From contig JANPYM010000006.1 in the NCBI GenBank assembly GCA_025890175.1, forward strand, positions 587,171 through 651,170: a DNA stretch of 64,000 bases, in the 5' to 3' direction. Shown piece by piece: positions 44,654 to 56,500 of this stretch. The notes beneath the pieces were generated by a model that saw only the letters and a program-made list of their open reading frames with translations, did not search any database and was not told where the DNA came from. Position numbers and translations under genes: made by a program. How positions within the stretch are numbered: the stretch's first letter is position 1; each line of letters starts with the position of its first letter. This DNA is from Ciborinia camelliae. Lineage: Eukaryota > Ascomycota > Leotiomycetes > Helotiales > Sclerotiniaceae.

Positions 44654-47600
44654 ATGGAGGACGATGATCCCTGGGGCTGGTCGATTGATCGGGTAGTTCA
44701 AGAGTTTTGCACCGACAAACGATCATGGGAACTTCGAGCTGCCTCTAGTCGTATACCAAACCCTGTGTATTTGGAGACGATTATTCGGGACAACGAAATC
44801 ACAGGAGATGTTCTTCTACTCGACCTTGATGAGAAAACAATGCGGGAAGATCTGCAAATATCCAAACTTGGCTGGCGATCTTTCATCCGGTATGGAATTG
44901 AGCAACTCCGCCAACGAAGCCCGAAATACAAGGATTGGTATACCAAAGAACGTGTTTTGGCCAGTTCTGCTCCGGTTCCAGAGCAATACAACAACAGCTT
45001 GCCGAGTGTATCATCTCATGCCGGTTTCAATTTCACCATCAATTCAACTGTCCCCATTCATATGCCAGCTGATGATTCTGGTATCCAAAACAATCCCAGT
45101 CTGCAACCTTTGAGACTTCTCACGGAGAAAGAAGCTGAAAGTCCAAATTCCAATTTGAATGAAGCTGTTGAAGATGTGGCTGGCATATCTGGAGGCAACA
45201 AGCGACGAAGGTTAGATGCGGAAATTCCCGTCGAAACACCAGATCGACCATCGGAAAGCAATCATTCCGAGCCTCGCTTCCCGACGCCTTCACTCTCTCC
45301 TAATCATTCTTCAATCCAACAGGACAATACTCAGAGCGAACAGATTCCTCCTGACGCCTCGAGCTACCCTCTTAATGAGGTGCAACCTACTAAGAAGCGT
45401 AAGCGCATTGCCCCAACACTGGTTACAACCGCCATCGATCAAACAAGAGATCGAACAATACGTACCGAGGCTGATACGGTCCGTATCTTCCTCCATTCAC
45501 AACTTGATAATGGTTATCTGGGCAATTCGAAGATGTCTGTAAACGATGTTTTCTATGGCAACGTTGCAGTAGGCGAGCGGATCCCACCTTGCGAAATGGC
45601 ACTTGAATTCCAACAACGAAGCACTATCTCAAGCGGCCGTCGTCTTTATATTCATGGCCTTATGAAACATTTTCTTCGCGCTAGCCCAGAACTTCTCGAG
45701 CGAAATTCACAAGCTTTGATGGCGGTTAAACCATATCACTTACGACTTGCCCAAAAGGCTTCGTTTACTCTATACCGCTATGGTTCAAATGACACCGTCG
45801 AAGTCACCCGGCAAGCCTTATCATCATGGCCTGAAATCAACCCGGAAGTATCCCCCGTCAGTTCTTCAAATCCCGGAAAGTCAACTTTCAATTTTGATTC
45901 AAATGTGGAAGGTGATCTTCTGGCGAATGCTTACGATGACCCTGATGCTTTGAATAAATACAACATGCTCAGGGATGATGATGAAGAATTGCCTTTATAT
46001 GGCGAATCCGGTTCGGAAAATGGATTCGACACAGAGACTTGGGAAGCCATAGATGAGGAAGCCAAGGAGAGAGCTGCATATATTGAGAAAGAGAAACAAA
46101 AGAAAAAGTTTCTCACCCCACCAGAAGTAGAAATGGCTGTTGATGCAGGTATCAGAGATCTTGTTTCCCAATGGCAAGAATCAAAACTTCCTAAGCGCCG
46201 CCAGAAAGCATTCCGACTCTGGACAAAATCACGTCGGACAGGGTCAAAGCATTCGGATATTCTGAAAGCTCAGCAGGAATTAAAACATCTTGTCGACAGT
46301 CGTATTCCCAAGCTTCGAGAAAACATCGTTCTTGGCCAATGGTCAAATGAGCACCAGGTACGCCACCAAACTCGCATCATGGAGGCAACTATTTTCGATC
46401 GGGAAGATTTGGTGTACACCATCGCTCTTCTTCAGAAGAAGTCGCCACCTCCAAAATTGGCAACAGATATCCCTGTAAAAGCAAGAAAAACTATTCTTCT
46501 CGGAAATGACAGTGATTCTGGAGAATCGATTCATAGCGACTCTTCTGTGGCGGCAAGTGTTGATGATATCGGTGACTTTGTTGTTGAAGAGCTCAATCTT
46601 GCCGATGATGAGGAAGATGCAACCATGTCCGATGATAGTCTTCCAGGGGCTTCAGTGACTCCATCTCGAGGGGTAAATAGATCAATCTCGAAACCTGGAT
46701 CGTCTGTGGAACATGGTTATGATAGTGGAGGAGACCATAATCTGGCTTCACTATCTGATGATGAACTCGGGTCTCCTGAGCCAATAGAGCGTTCTCCTTT
46801 TAAACTGAAGAGCGAGTCGGCGCCAACGGTTCCATTATTAACATCCACGCCCAAAAAGACTACTACTGTCATCGACTTGGTAACACCAGAGAGCAATCGA
46901 GTTTCCAAATTGAAGTTTACTGTCAATTCTTCCAGTCTTGTCAATCCAATCGTTCTTTCATCTGAGTCTGACCGAGAGCAACATTCCAGAAGATCCTTTT
47001 TAGATTTGAACAACCTTCCATCACTCACGACACCAGCTGCAGTGTCTCGCCATGAATACAAAACTTGGGAGGACTCAAAAGACCGGGACCGACTCATAGT
47101 TACGGCTGTGGATAAGCTTCCGAACCTCCTACAGAAGTCACTGTTTGAGCTCATCGCGACAATGGATAACAAGGCAGACTTACAGACCCGTATGGAAGAG
47201 TCGATCGATGTTGAAGGCGAGATAAAAGGACTGGATGATCAGTCACTCCAGGCATTACTGACTCTTGTCAGACTATTCTGGATCTTTATTGATTGCAAGT
47301 TTCACCTGCCAGACCATGGATGGTTGCATATTGCAATTGCTGCGATTCGCAATGATGACTTCAGCTCACTCGACCATTTTTATAAACTTTGCAAATCATT
47401 GCAGAGTTATTTCAATCCGAAGATCAATTTGACTTTTTCCAAAACAGAATTCACATCTGAATCTACGATGGCTTCTGATGAAGAAGATGATGGTGAGCCT
47501 CAGGGTTCGGTCAAGAGAAAACGTAAATCTGTTTGGTAAGCTACTACATTCTGTTTGAACTCTCTTATTCATGGCTAATGGACAACAACAGTACAAGTGA

Positions 47601-50600
47601 TAGCGAGCACTTCTCTGAAATGGAAGAGGACTCGCCAAGCAAAAAGACAAGGAAATTCTTTGAAGACGCCGATGCTCGAGATTTGCGAGAGCAAGATAGA
47701 GCACGAGTGATTGCCCAAGAAGAGCGCAAAAAGCAACTTCGAGCTAGATTAAGGGAATCCGACGATGTTGGAGATGTGAGATTGGACCGTCACATTATCA
47801 ATGAGGGAAAATTTGATGATCAAGGTTACATCTACGTTGATGAGGAGATTGGTAAACGCATAAAGCCTCATCAGCTAGATGGCGTAAGATTTATTTGGAA
47901 TCAAATTACTGCTGATGGCAAAGCAACGCAAGGCTGCCTATTAGCCCATACTATGGGACTTGGAAAGACCATGCAGACGTTAGTATAACTGATCCTTTCC
48001 TACAATTTAAGGCTAACAATCCCTCAGAATTACTATACTGGTGGCACTAGCTCAAGCAGCCTCGTCAATAGATGAGTCTGTATCATCACAAGTTCCCGAA
48101 AGTCTCCGTGTGTCAAGAACAATTGTTATTTGTCCTCCAGGGCTGATAGCTAATTGGGTGGATGAACTTTTGACATGGTCGCCCGATGACATCTTGGGGG
48201 ACTTGAGGCCGATCGAGTCGGCGTCTGCCCCTTTCAGCAGGCTTCGCACCATTGACGATTGGTTCCGCGAGGGCGGTATTTTGCTCATAGGATATGATAT
48301 GTTCCGCGGTTTAATAACTGGACCGAAGACAAAACCAGGTCAACCTATAGCACCTCTCAATCCGAAGTTTGCGCTGGCAAAGACCCAACTTCTTGAAGGC
48401 CCAAACATTATTGTGGCCGATGAAGCTCACAAAATGAAGAATTCCAAATCTGCTTTGACTCTATCTGCCTCCCAATTCAGATCCAAAACCCGCATCGCGT
48501 TGACCGGATCACCTCTTGCAAACAATGTTGAGGAGTATCACACAATGGTTGAGTGGGTTGCACCTAATTACCTTGGTCCTGTAACCGAGTTTCGGGCGAA
48601 ATACAAAGAACCAATCGAGCAAGGGCTTTTTATAGATAGCACTCGATATGAGAAAGTCAAAAGTAAAAAAATGCTGGAGGTTTTGAAGGAAGACTTATCT
48701 CCAAAGGTTCATCGTGCTGATACATCAGTTCTTAAGGACGATTTGCCACCAAAGAAGGAATTCATCATCAGTGTTTCTCTCACTGAACTCCAGAAACAAG
48801 CATATATCACCTATGTACGCTCAATGTCGTCACAGAAGCCTGCTCGAACAAAATCTGGAGATCTGAAGCAAACAACTGTGTGGTCATATATCAACATACT
48901 GACTCTACTTTGCAATCACCCCTCCTGTTTCAAGGCAAAATTGGATGAGCGAAGTAACGAAGTGCATAAAAATTATCAACCTGATTTACGTACTGCTACC
49001 AAATCCCACCTTTGGAGGGGTAAGCTAGTGGAATCTCGGGATGTGACAGATGAAGATCTTGAAAATGATCCAGAAGCCTGGAAAGTTGGAGTATCTGAAG
49101 ATTTAATCTCTGCGGAAGCAAAAGTATTTGAGTCCATCTCTGGAAGCATTAGAAACGCCGAGCTATCAAACAAAACCAGAATTCTTTGCCAAATACTAGA
49201 TGCTTCTAGAGCAGTTGGTGATAAAGTTCTGGTGTTTTCACAAACACTTCCGACGCTAGACTTCCTCGAAGCTATGTGTAAGGACCAAGGTAGAAAGTTT
49301 GCAAGGCTCGATGGCAAAACCACCATGAATAAACGCCAAGCACTTGTGAAGGATTTCAACTCTAACGATTTAGAGCTCTATTTAATTTCAACCAATGCTG
49401 GTGGCTTGGGGTTGAATTTATATGGCGCTAACAGGGTGGTCATATTTGACTTCAGGTATAACCCAATCAATGAAGAGCAAGCAATCGGTAGAGCATATCG
49501 TATTGGACAGAAGAAGCACGTGTTTGTTTATCGCTTGATGGCTGCTGGTACATTTGAAAGCAGTATTCAAAATAAAGCAGTGTTCAAGACACAACTTGCT
49601 TCTAGAGTTGTTGATAAGAAGAATCCAATGTCATGGGCCCAGAAGGGCTTTGGAGAGATTCTCTTTGAACCAAAAGAAATACCACAAGAAGATCTTTCAG
49701 TGTTTGAAGGAATGGACCGTGCTGTTCTTGACAATATTCTTAGCATTGAAGAGAACAAGGGGACAATTCTCAAAATTATTCAGTCTGATGATTTTGAAAA
49801 GGATGATGATGATCTATTGACCTCGAAGGATCAAGAAGAGGTTCGCCAAATGGTCAAAGATGAACAACTAAAGCGCTGTGATCCAGAGGCCTATCAATTG
49901 ATCATGCTAAAGAGAGAGCAAGCTAAATTTGCTGCAGCAAGGCCACAAATCCAACAAACCCAACAAAGACATCAGCCCCAAATATCACCTGTTGTCAAGA
50001 ACGAAATGATTACTGGTAACAAGTCTGGAAAGAATTCTGAAAGCAAAAATAACAATTCAGATGTAGAAGAAATATCCCCAGAGATATTTGTAAGATACAC
50101 TTCCACTGCCCACTCACACCAGGTTCTAAAAAGCTAATAAATCATAGGCCAGAAAAACTTTCTTTAGAAAGCTTTGGACAATAGCCAAGGGCATGGATCA
50201 ATTTCTAGATGAAGATGCAGCTCGTCGAAGGGCAATAGACATTGCCAAGACTATCAGAAGCATTTATGAGGCTAAATTTGAATGGAGTAATGAATGTCAC
50301 AAAACAATTTACAACAAGCTTTATGCATTCATTGTCAACAATGATGTTATTGCTCAACAACTTTTGTCTCTAAATCTGGGCGCCGAGGAATTTTTGAATC
50401 AAGTTTCCTCTTGGCGTGAGAAGGGACACCAAGCACCAATGCTGGTTAACGGACAACAAATTCAGAACTCAACCCCAACACCAGTCAATGGACAACAAGT
50501 TCAAAATTCAACCCCACTGATCAATTTTCAGGAGCTCCAAACAGCAGTCCCATTGGCCAAGAACGACCATAATCAAGTCCCAGATGATGTTGTTGAGTCT

Positions 50601-51041
50601 GTACTTCCTCTGCAATCCCACCCTTTGCCTGCTGAATCTAGCACACCAGTTAATGGTTCAGATATACTGGACTCAGAGAAGAAAGGACCTACAGAAGATC
50701 ACAGTACCCCTGTCAGCCAGTCAAAGCAAGAAATTGAATCCAGAGAGCAAGAGCAAAACATCTCATCACAGGACTCCACAGGAGATATTCCGAACCATAG
50801 ACCAGACGGCTCACTGTCCGAGGTAATACAGCACCCTGATGCAACTCCTACTATGACGAATCAACTGGATAAAAATGGAGTGGAACAATTTGCAGACAAT
50901 CCACCTATTGAAGATTTCATCTTTGAGGGCAAAATAGAGAAATTTGACAGTTCTCTACAAGTTACCCTGTCATCAAGCGATGAAGTGCCATCAACATCTT
51001 CTCTCCCCAAAAAGGGACTGTTTGAAAGATTCTTCGCATAA
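44654..51041 (+). CDS. Large SNF2-family (Rad54/ATRX-like) ATPase with N-terminal SAM-like domain
   Basis: Nuclear DNA translocase of the SNF2 superfamily, closest by eye to the Rad54/ATRX/ARIP4 branch; chromatin remodelling or repair is inferred. Exons are 44654-47535, 47592-47978, 48028-50089 and 50148-51041, giving 2074 residues. Residues about 5-75 look like a SAM domain (WSIDRVVQEFC ... ITGDVLLLDLDEKTMREDL). A long, partly acidic region follows. The ATPase has KPHQLDGVRFIW, Walker A HTMGLGKTMQT near 1080, DEAH near 1220, LTGSPLANN, and a C-terminal lobe with STNAGGLGLNL and AIGRAYRIGQKKHVF (about 1480-1600). A roughly 180-residue spacer separates the lobes, typical of this branch. The tail is disordered, with a short repeated PVNGQQVQNS unit. 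I chose ATG 44654 (context AAAAATGG) over in-frame 44531. The 3' end may be spliced onwards; see 51082-51337. Confidence 0.92.
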
Positions 51042-51081
51042 TAGATATGCCAAAAGCTAACATGCTTCAACTATAGACCAG

Positions 51082-51337
51082 AATGTTTCATGCCATGAAT
51101 CGTCAGCCACCATCACTGAGGATTCCTGTGGTATCCCTCCCGAGAAAGAAGAAAAAGAAGAACCAAGGACATATGCATGCAGAGGACTCGGAGTTAATGA
51201 GGCGTATACAGCAACAACGATTAGCTCGGCAACAAGCTCTGCAGGCTTCTAGTCCTTCACAGCCTACAAAATCTTCTGCTGAATCCTCCCAAGGTGCCTT
51301 GGCACAACCAACATCATTTTCACAGCCTCGAAGATGA
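51082..51337 (+). CDS. Probable alternative last exon of the SNF2 gene
   Basis: An open frame of 85 residues directly follows the SNF2 stop. A GTTTGA donor at 51020 and a CAG acceptor ending at 51081 would remove 62 bp containing a GCTAAC branch site at 51056-51061, and the phase fits exactly (GGA CT|A ATG). The product would lose the last seven residues and gain MFHAMNRQPPSLRIPVV, a basic LPRKKKKKN nuclear-localisation-like run and a Gln-rich helix, for 2152 residues in total. No other gene claims this frame. The donor is weak, so retention (stop at 51041) and splicing may both occur. Confidence 0.5.
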
Positions 51338-54113
51338 TACATACCTAAAATCCAAATTCTCATTTTCTTTTCTTTTGATACTCGTTGTACATTCACACAC
51401 CACAAATATCTTTTCGGCAATTGAGCAAATAAACAGCCGACATACATTTGAGGAGCGCATTATATCTTTAGAAGCATGGAGTTGGAGGATGTGACAACTC
51501 TGAACTTGCTGAGAGTCGACTTGCCTTTCTTTATTATGATACCACATTGTTATTTTGCGACATTAGGGGCATTGGCAGGCATCATACATAGTTGTTGATT
51601 TGATATCAATAACATGTGATGGGGGTTCTTTTACGGCTTTCTTTCACGAATTTCTTTCTTTCATTCATGCAAAGAGGATGTGAACACATCAAAGTCAGGG
51701 CTGCTCACATGGAGTTCTGGAAGTCTGCATAGTCTGTGGCAGATGGCAGGGATATTTAGATAGTGGATAGCTGATATGGAGGATGGATAATACAGAACCC
51801 AACCTCATCTGCTAAGAGACATATGATGACTGCATTTCAATGGAATGGGAAACCATGAGCTAAAATGCAAATGACGTTAAATAAATGTGCAAAAACAGTC
51901 TTTGGATGTGTTTTTGATATGTGTGAGATTTTGAACTGCGATCTAATTGCCTTTTTCTTCACGTATGCCCATCCTCCTTCATTTCTGTCTGGATATTGAT
52001 GCTTTCTAAATCTCTGATTCTTGGTTGATCGGTTGATCGGTCGAAAGTGTGTATGGCTTTTAGATGGGTAGTTGAGCGAGTGGGTAAGTAAGGGTTTGTG
52101 GGTTGTGGGTTGCGCTTCTCATTGGCATATGTATCTAAGAGGAGATACACATGAGGCTGGAAATGAATGAGTGGTGGATTGATATCACCATGTTGCTCTT
52201 TGACCGAGGGAAGCTTCCAGAGAGGATTTGCAATTTGGCGAGGTAGAGTGTGCGTAAGTTATACGAGTACATCTTGAGATGATGTGCTCGGTATACGGTA
52301 TACGGTATACGTAGAGTCGTCTGTTTACGTATACCGCATAACGCATAACGATCGAAGGATGGATTTGATATCGAGAAGAAATTGGGAATAGGATGTGGAT
52401 ACAAATGTGCCGCGAATCAATGAATGGATGGATGGATGGATTCGCGAGAGCAAGTAGGTAGATCGTTCATTCGTTCATCATCTGATCATGCGGAAGGAAG
52501 TGGGTGATCTCGAGGTATAATGGTATAGTATCGTGCGAGGATATCGCGAACGAGAAGTATATGTATGTATGTAGGTATGTAGGTAACTGAGAACGATAGA
52601 TAGACTTTGCGAAATGGAGATGTGTTTTCTGGTTTCCCGACTTGATGTGGCTCGACCCCTCGAGACTCACTCGCAAAGCGATATCTCTTATATACACAAG
52701 TGTACGAGTGTACAAGTGTACGAGTGTACAAGTGTACGAGTGATTTAGGGGGGAATGTGAGGAGGACGTGGAAAATAAGGGGCTGTAGTAATGATTGGTA
52801 AAACGGACATCATGATGATGATGGTGGTGGTGGTGATTTTAAAAAGATTGAAAAGATTGAAATTTGAAAATGAAAGTATATCCGAAGATGTAATAATTGG
52901 GAAAGAATGACCGACTGACTGACTTGATTGAATTTCACGTAAGGACTCGAAAACGAATGGGGTTTCAATGTGGGAGGGAGTGGATATTTATTCATGATGC
53001 ATCCCCTCGGAGAATGCGATGAAAGAACGAGATGTGAGATACGTTAAATGAAAGAAAGGAGACGGCTCCAACAAAAATCCATTTTCTCGCTAAATGAAAT
53101 TGGGGGTTCTAAATTAGTGCGAAATCTCCTTACTATTGTTCTTGACGAGCTTCGTATTGTTGTCAGAGCGCCGGAGAGTTTCTTTGATGGGGATTTCTTT
53201 TTTTTTCTTCTTTGGGTTGTTCTGGAAGTTTGGGGATAGGGGGTGGGCGGGATGGGCGATTGGGTGATTGGGTGATTGGTTGGGGTTTATTGGATATGAG
53301 GGATTGGGGTTAGATGGGGAGGCTAGGAAAACACCCGTGCCTTTTGAAATAGGTGGTTTCTTTCTTGGGTTATTATTATTGACCTATTAGAATTCATCAC
53401 ACTGGATCATTTTCATTGCATTGCACTGGTGACTTGATGGAAGAGTGTCGGGTGTGGCGAGAAGAAAATACCTGAAGAATAAACAACCTCAAAATTAGTC
53501 ACGTTGTCACGTTGTCACGGGATTGGAAGGGTTTTCTTTTCCCTATTTCAGGAAGGAGGATACTAAATCGATTGAATCGTAGATCACTGAACCGCTGAAT
53601 TCAAGTGAGCCCTTGAGAATTTGACACAAGAGGCTCCTTGGAAGATTATGATACATATAATCCTTCAGAACATCAGGGTTTTCATGCCATATCTGTAATA
53701 TGGTGGGTGCAGTGTCCTCTTAACGAAAGCAAGACCTCGCGACGAGTCTTCGAAGCTTTGGAAGATGGGTAATGCTATTAGTAGCAAAGGTATAATTCTC
53801 AGTGAGAGGAAAACGATCAAAAGTTCTTTTTTGGTGGAGTAGGGATAAATTGGGTTGAAAGCTTCCGGGCAAAGACTATCAGAATCTATTCCACACTGCG
53901 GAAAAGAATGTTTCAATTATTGAGAGATGGCTGCAATATACTGTGTGTTGCTATTGCCAATTGATGAAAATCCGTGTACAAACAACGCCTGAATCCGTAA
54001 TGTCACTTGGTATCTTGTCTTTCGAATTATACATACTCCCTATTTCGGATTTCCTCTGTTCCCGTATACCCATGAGTATCTCCGAATCTCCGGGTCTTAC
54101 CATTCCCTATGAT
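51338..54113. other. Intergenic region between convergent SNF2 and FAO1-type genes
   Basis: This gap between two gene ends has no supported gene. It holds GGTATAC units near 52.29-52.31 kb, a GGAT run near 52.43 kb, a GTATGTAG run near 52.56-52.58 kb, a 16-bp GTGTACGAGTGTACAA repeat at 52697-52742, and GGGTGATT units near 53.26-53.28 kb. Small open frames at 52467-52731 and 53665-53916 match nothing I know. Confidence 0.65.
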
Positions 54114-56500
54114 TTATAACCTTGCCCTTTCCTCAATTCTCTCTTCACTAACTTGCCCTTTCAATTCCTTGCTAATTCCCCTACTAATCCAATCACTAAT
54201 CGCCATATTTGTGATCATCGGATTGACTCCACTCGCACTTGGAAACACACTTGCATCACTGACATATAAATTCTCCGCACCCCAAACCTTTCCTTTGGGA
54301 TCTACGACTCCATTTTCTGGACGAGTAGACATGCGGGAGGTGCCCATTTGATGCGCAGATGCAAATTGGGATGCTGGGGGTTTTGTAGAGGTGGTAGAGA
54401 GGCGTGTGAGCCAAGTTTGGAATGCTGGGTTGGAAGAGGGATCATTGGAATCGCTGGAAGTGGAGGCCGGAGAGCGAATAAAAGGATTAATGCCCTGAGC
54501 CGTGACATGAATTTCTCTTGCACCACTGACGTAGCATATTTTTGCCAAGGCAATTACACCTTGCATAATATGACTTCTATCAAAGTCACTCGGCGTATAT
54601 GAGATTCGTGGAAGACCGGTTTTAGAATCAGGGTATATGAATCCGGTATCACGGTCTCTAGCAATGGATAGAAACATGTTCATGTGGCGGTAGAAGAGGG
54701 ATTTGAATTTATAGGTGAAGCCGCTAGGGTAGTTGAGGGTGGGAAGACTGAAGGATGGCATCATACAGGCTGCTTCGAGTTTGACGCCGTGACCATGGGA
54801 GTCTAAGTTTTCGAAAGACTTACAGACGCTGGTTAGAATGCCACCTGTTGGAACAGCTGTTAGTAGGGAGTATGAGAGAACAAATTCTGGGAGACATACC
54901 TTCCCATGGCTTCACGTCTTCGGGGAATACGGCACCCACCATGCTGACCGGGTGAAGATATAAATTTCTTCCGATTTGTGGATTCTTTATATGTACGTTA
55001 GTAACTGTTAGTATGAAAAAAAATAAGAATAAGACTGACTGTAAGGCCACTGTTCTTCAATATTACAGGAGTCCAAAGGGTGCCAGTCGAGATAATAACT
55101 TTCTTTGCCTTGACAATAACTTCTCGCACGGTTTTGCCGGACAAAGGACCATCAACACCACCTCGAGTATTCCTCGAAGTCCAAAGTCCCTTTACCCCAA
55201 CCGCGTTCTTTTTTCCATCCGCTTCGTCGAAAATAATATGATCAACCTTAAAACCTTCAATAAACTTCGCACCAGCCTTCGCAGCATCCGGTAGCCAAGA
55301 CACGACCGGCCCTTGCTTTTGTGCAGATCCACATCCATTAGAACAATGCCCGCAATAATGTTCATGTCCTCCCGTATTCTGTGGAACTGGCTTCACATTA
55401 TATCCCAGCTTTCTTGAACCCTCCATTAACACTTGATTCCCATGATTGTGCCTCACATGCTCTGCACTAACACCCATTCTTTGACAAACCCTATCTAGAC
55501 AACCCTGGAAATCTGTCGAACCGAAAAACTTCAATCCTCTATCCTCCGCCCATTCTTTCCTCACATAATCCTGCGTTTGCAAGCTCGCACTCCAATTAAT
55601 AGTCCCTCCGCCTCCCCAGTTACTTCCTGCAAGAACCGACATGCTAGAATCATCATTCATGAGCACCCCTCCATTTTCAAAAAGATGAATACCGGAAGCT
55701 GCTTCGGACATTGGCAATTGTGATGGGGGATAATAATAGGATTTCTCCACAACCACCACCTTATGTCCATCTTCTGCCAAATTCTTCGCACAAACTGCCC
55801 CTCCACATCCGCTTCCTACAATCACAACATCCGTCTCAATAACCTGGGGTTCATCCCTCGCCGGAAATTGCAAAAACTCATACTCATAATGAGGACCCGG
55901 TTTGTAATGATCGGGAACTTTGACAAATCCCGAGACCTTATCAAAATTGGGTGATGTTTTTAACCAGAGATATTTACCTAATGCTGACATTGTTTTGGCG
56001 ATAGTGCGAAGAGGAAAGAAATAAGAGTTGCCCCAGTTGGTGAGGATGGATTCGCGAATATTAATTGGATGAGACTGTATGGGTGAGGCGTAGCCTGTCA
56101 GCATTAATGAGCCAAGACGGGTATTGAGTGTGGTGAGAACAAAAGCGAGAACTTTGCGAGCATCTTCACGGGCATAGATGGTTAGGGTGCGAAGGAGAAG
56201 ATCTTGAAATTCGGGAATATCTGAAGGCTTTTCGTTGAGGTATGCTTCTAACGCCTCATTTGAAGGTGGCGATGAAATGGTCATTTGCATGTGAGTTACA
56301 GCATCATTGTATTCGTCGTCTGGAACTGAAAGCTGGCTGGATGGATCATTTGTGATTGATGCCCTGTGAATTGAAGGAATCACAGTATCCATTATCGCCA
56401 TTAGCGTACTCCATTGTAGATCCGTGAAGTATTGATCTCCAGGAGGATCGGGTAAAGGAGCTACGATTGGAGCAATGACATCCACCATATTTGAGGTCAT
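54114..56500 (-). CDS. FAO1: Long-chain fatty alcohol oxidase (GMC flavoprotein)
   Basis: FAD-dependent membrane oxidase that turns long-chain fatty alcohols into aldehydes with release of H2O2, in alkane and fatty-alcohol breakdown. Exons 56500-55040, 54984-54900 and 54844-54114 give 758 residues, the usual FAO length. Visible marks are the long FAO-type N-terminal helical region, the dinucleotide fold VVIVGSGCGGAVCAKNLA near residue 226 ending VVVVEKS, GGGGTINWSAS, a Cys/His cluster HEHYCGHCSNGCGS, and the C-terminal GMC block SAHQMGTSRM near 678 with YVSDASVFPSASGVNPMIT. Intron 1 has a perfect TACTAAC branch site. A CACGTG box lies at 56891-56896, about 390 bp upstream. Start is the first ATG of the frame. 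Confidence 0.94.
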
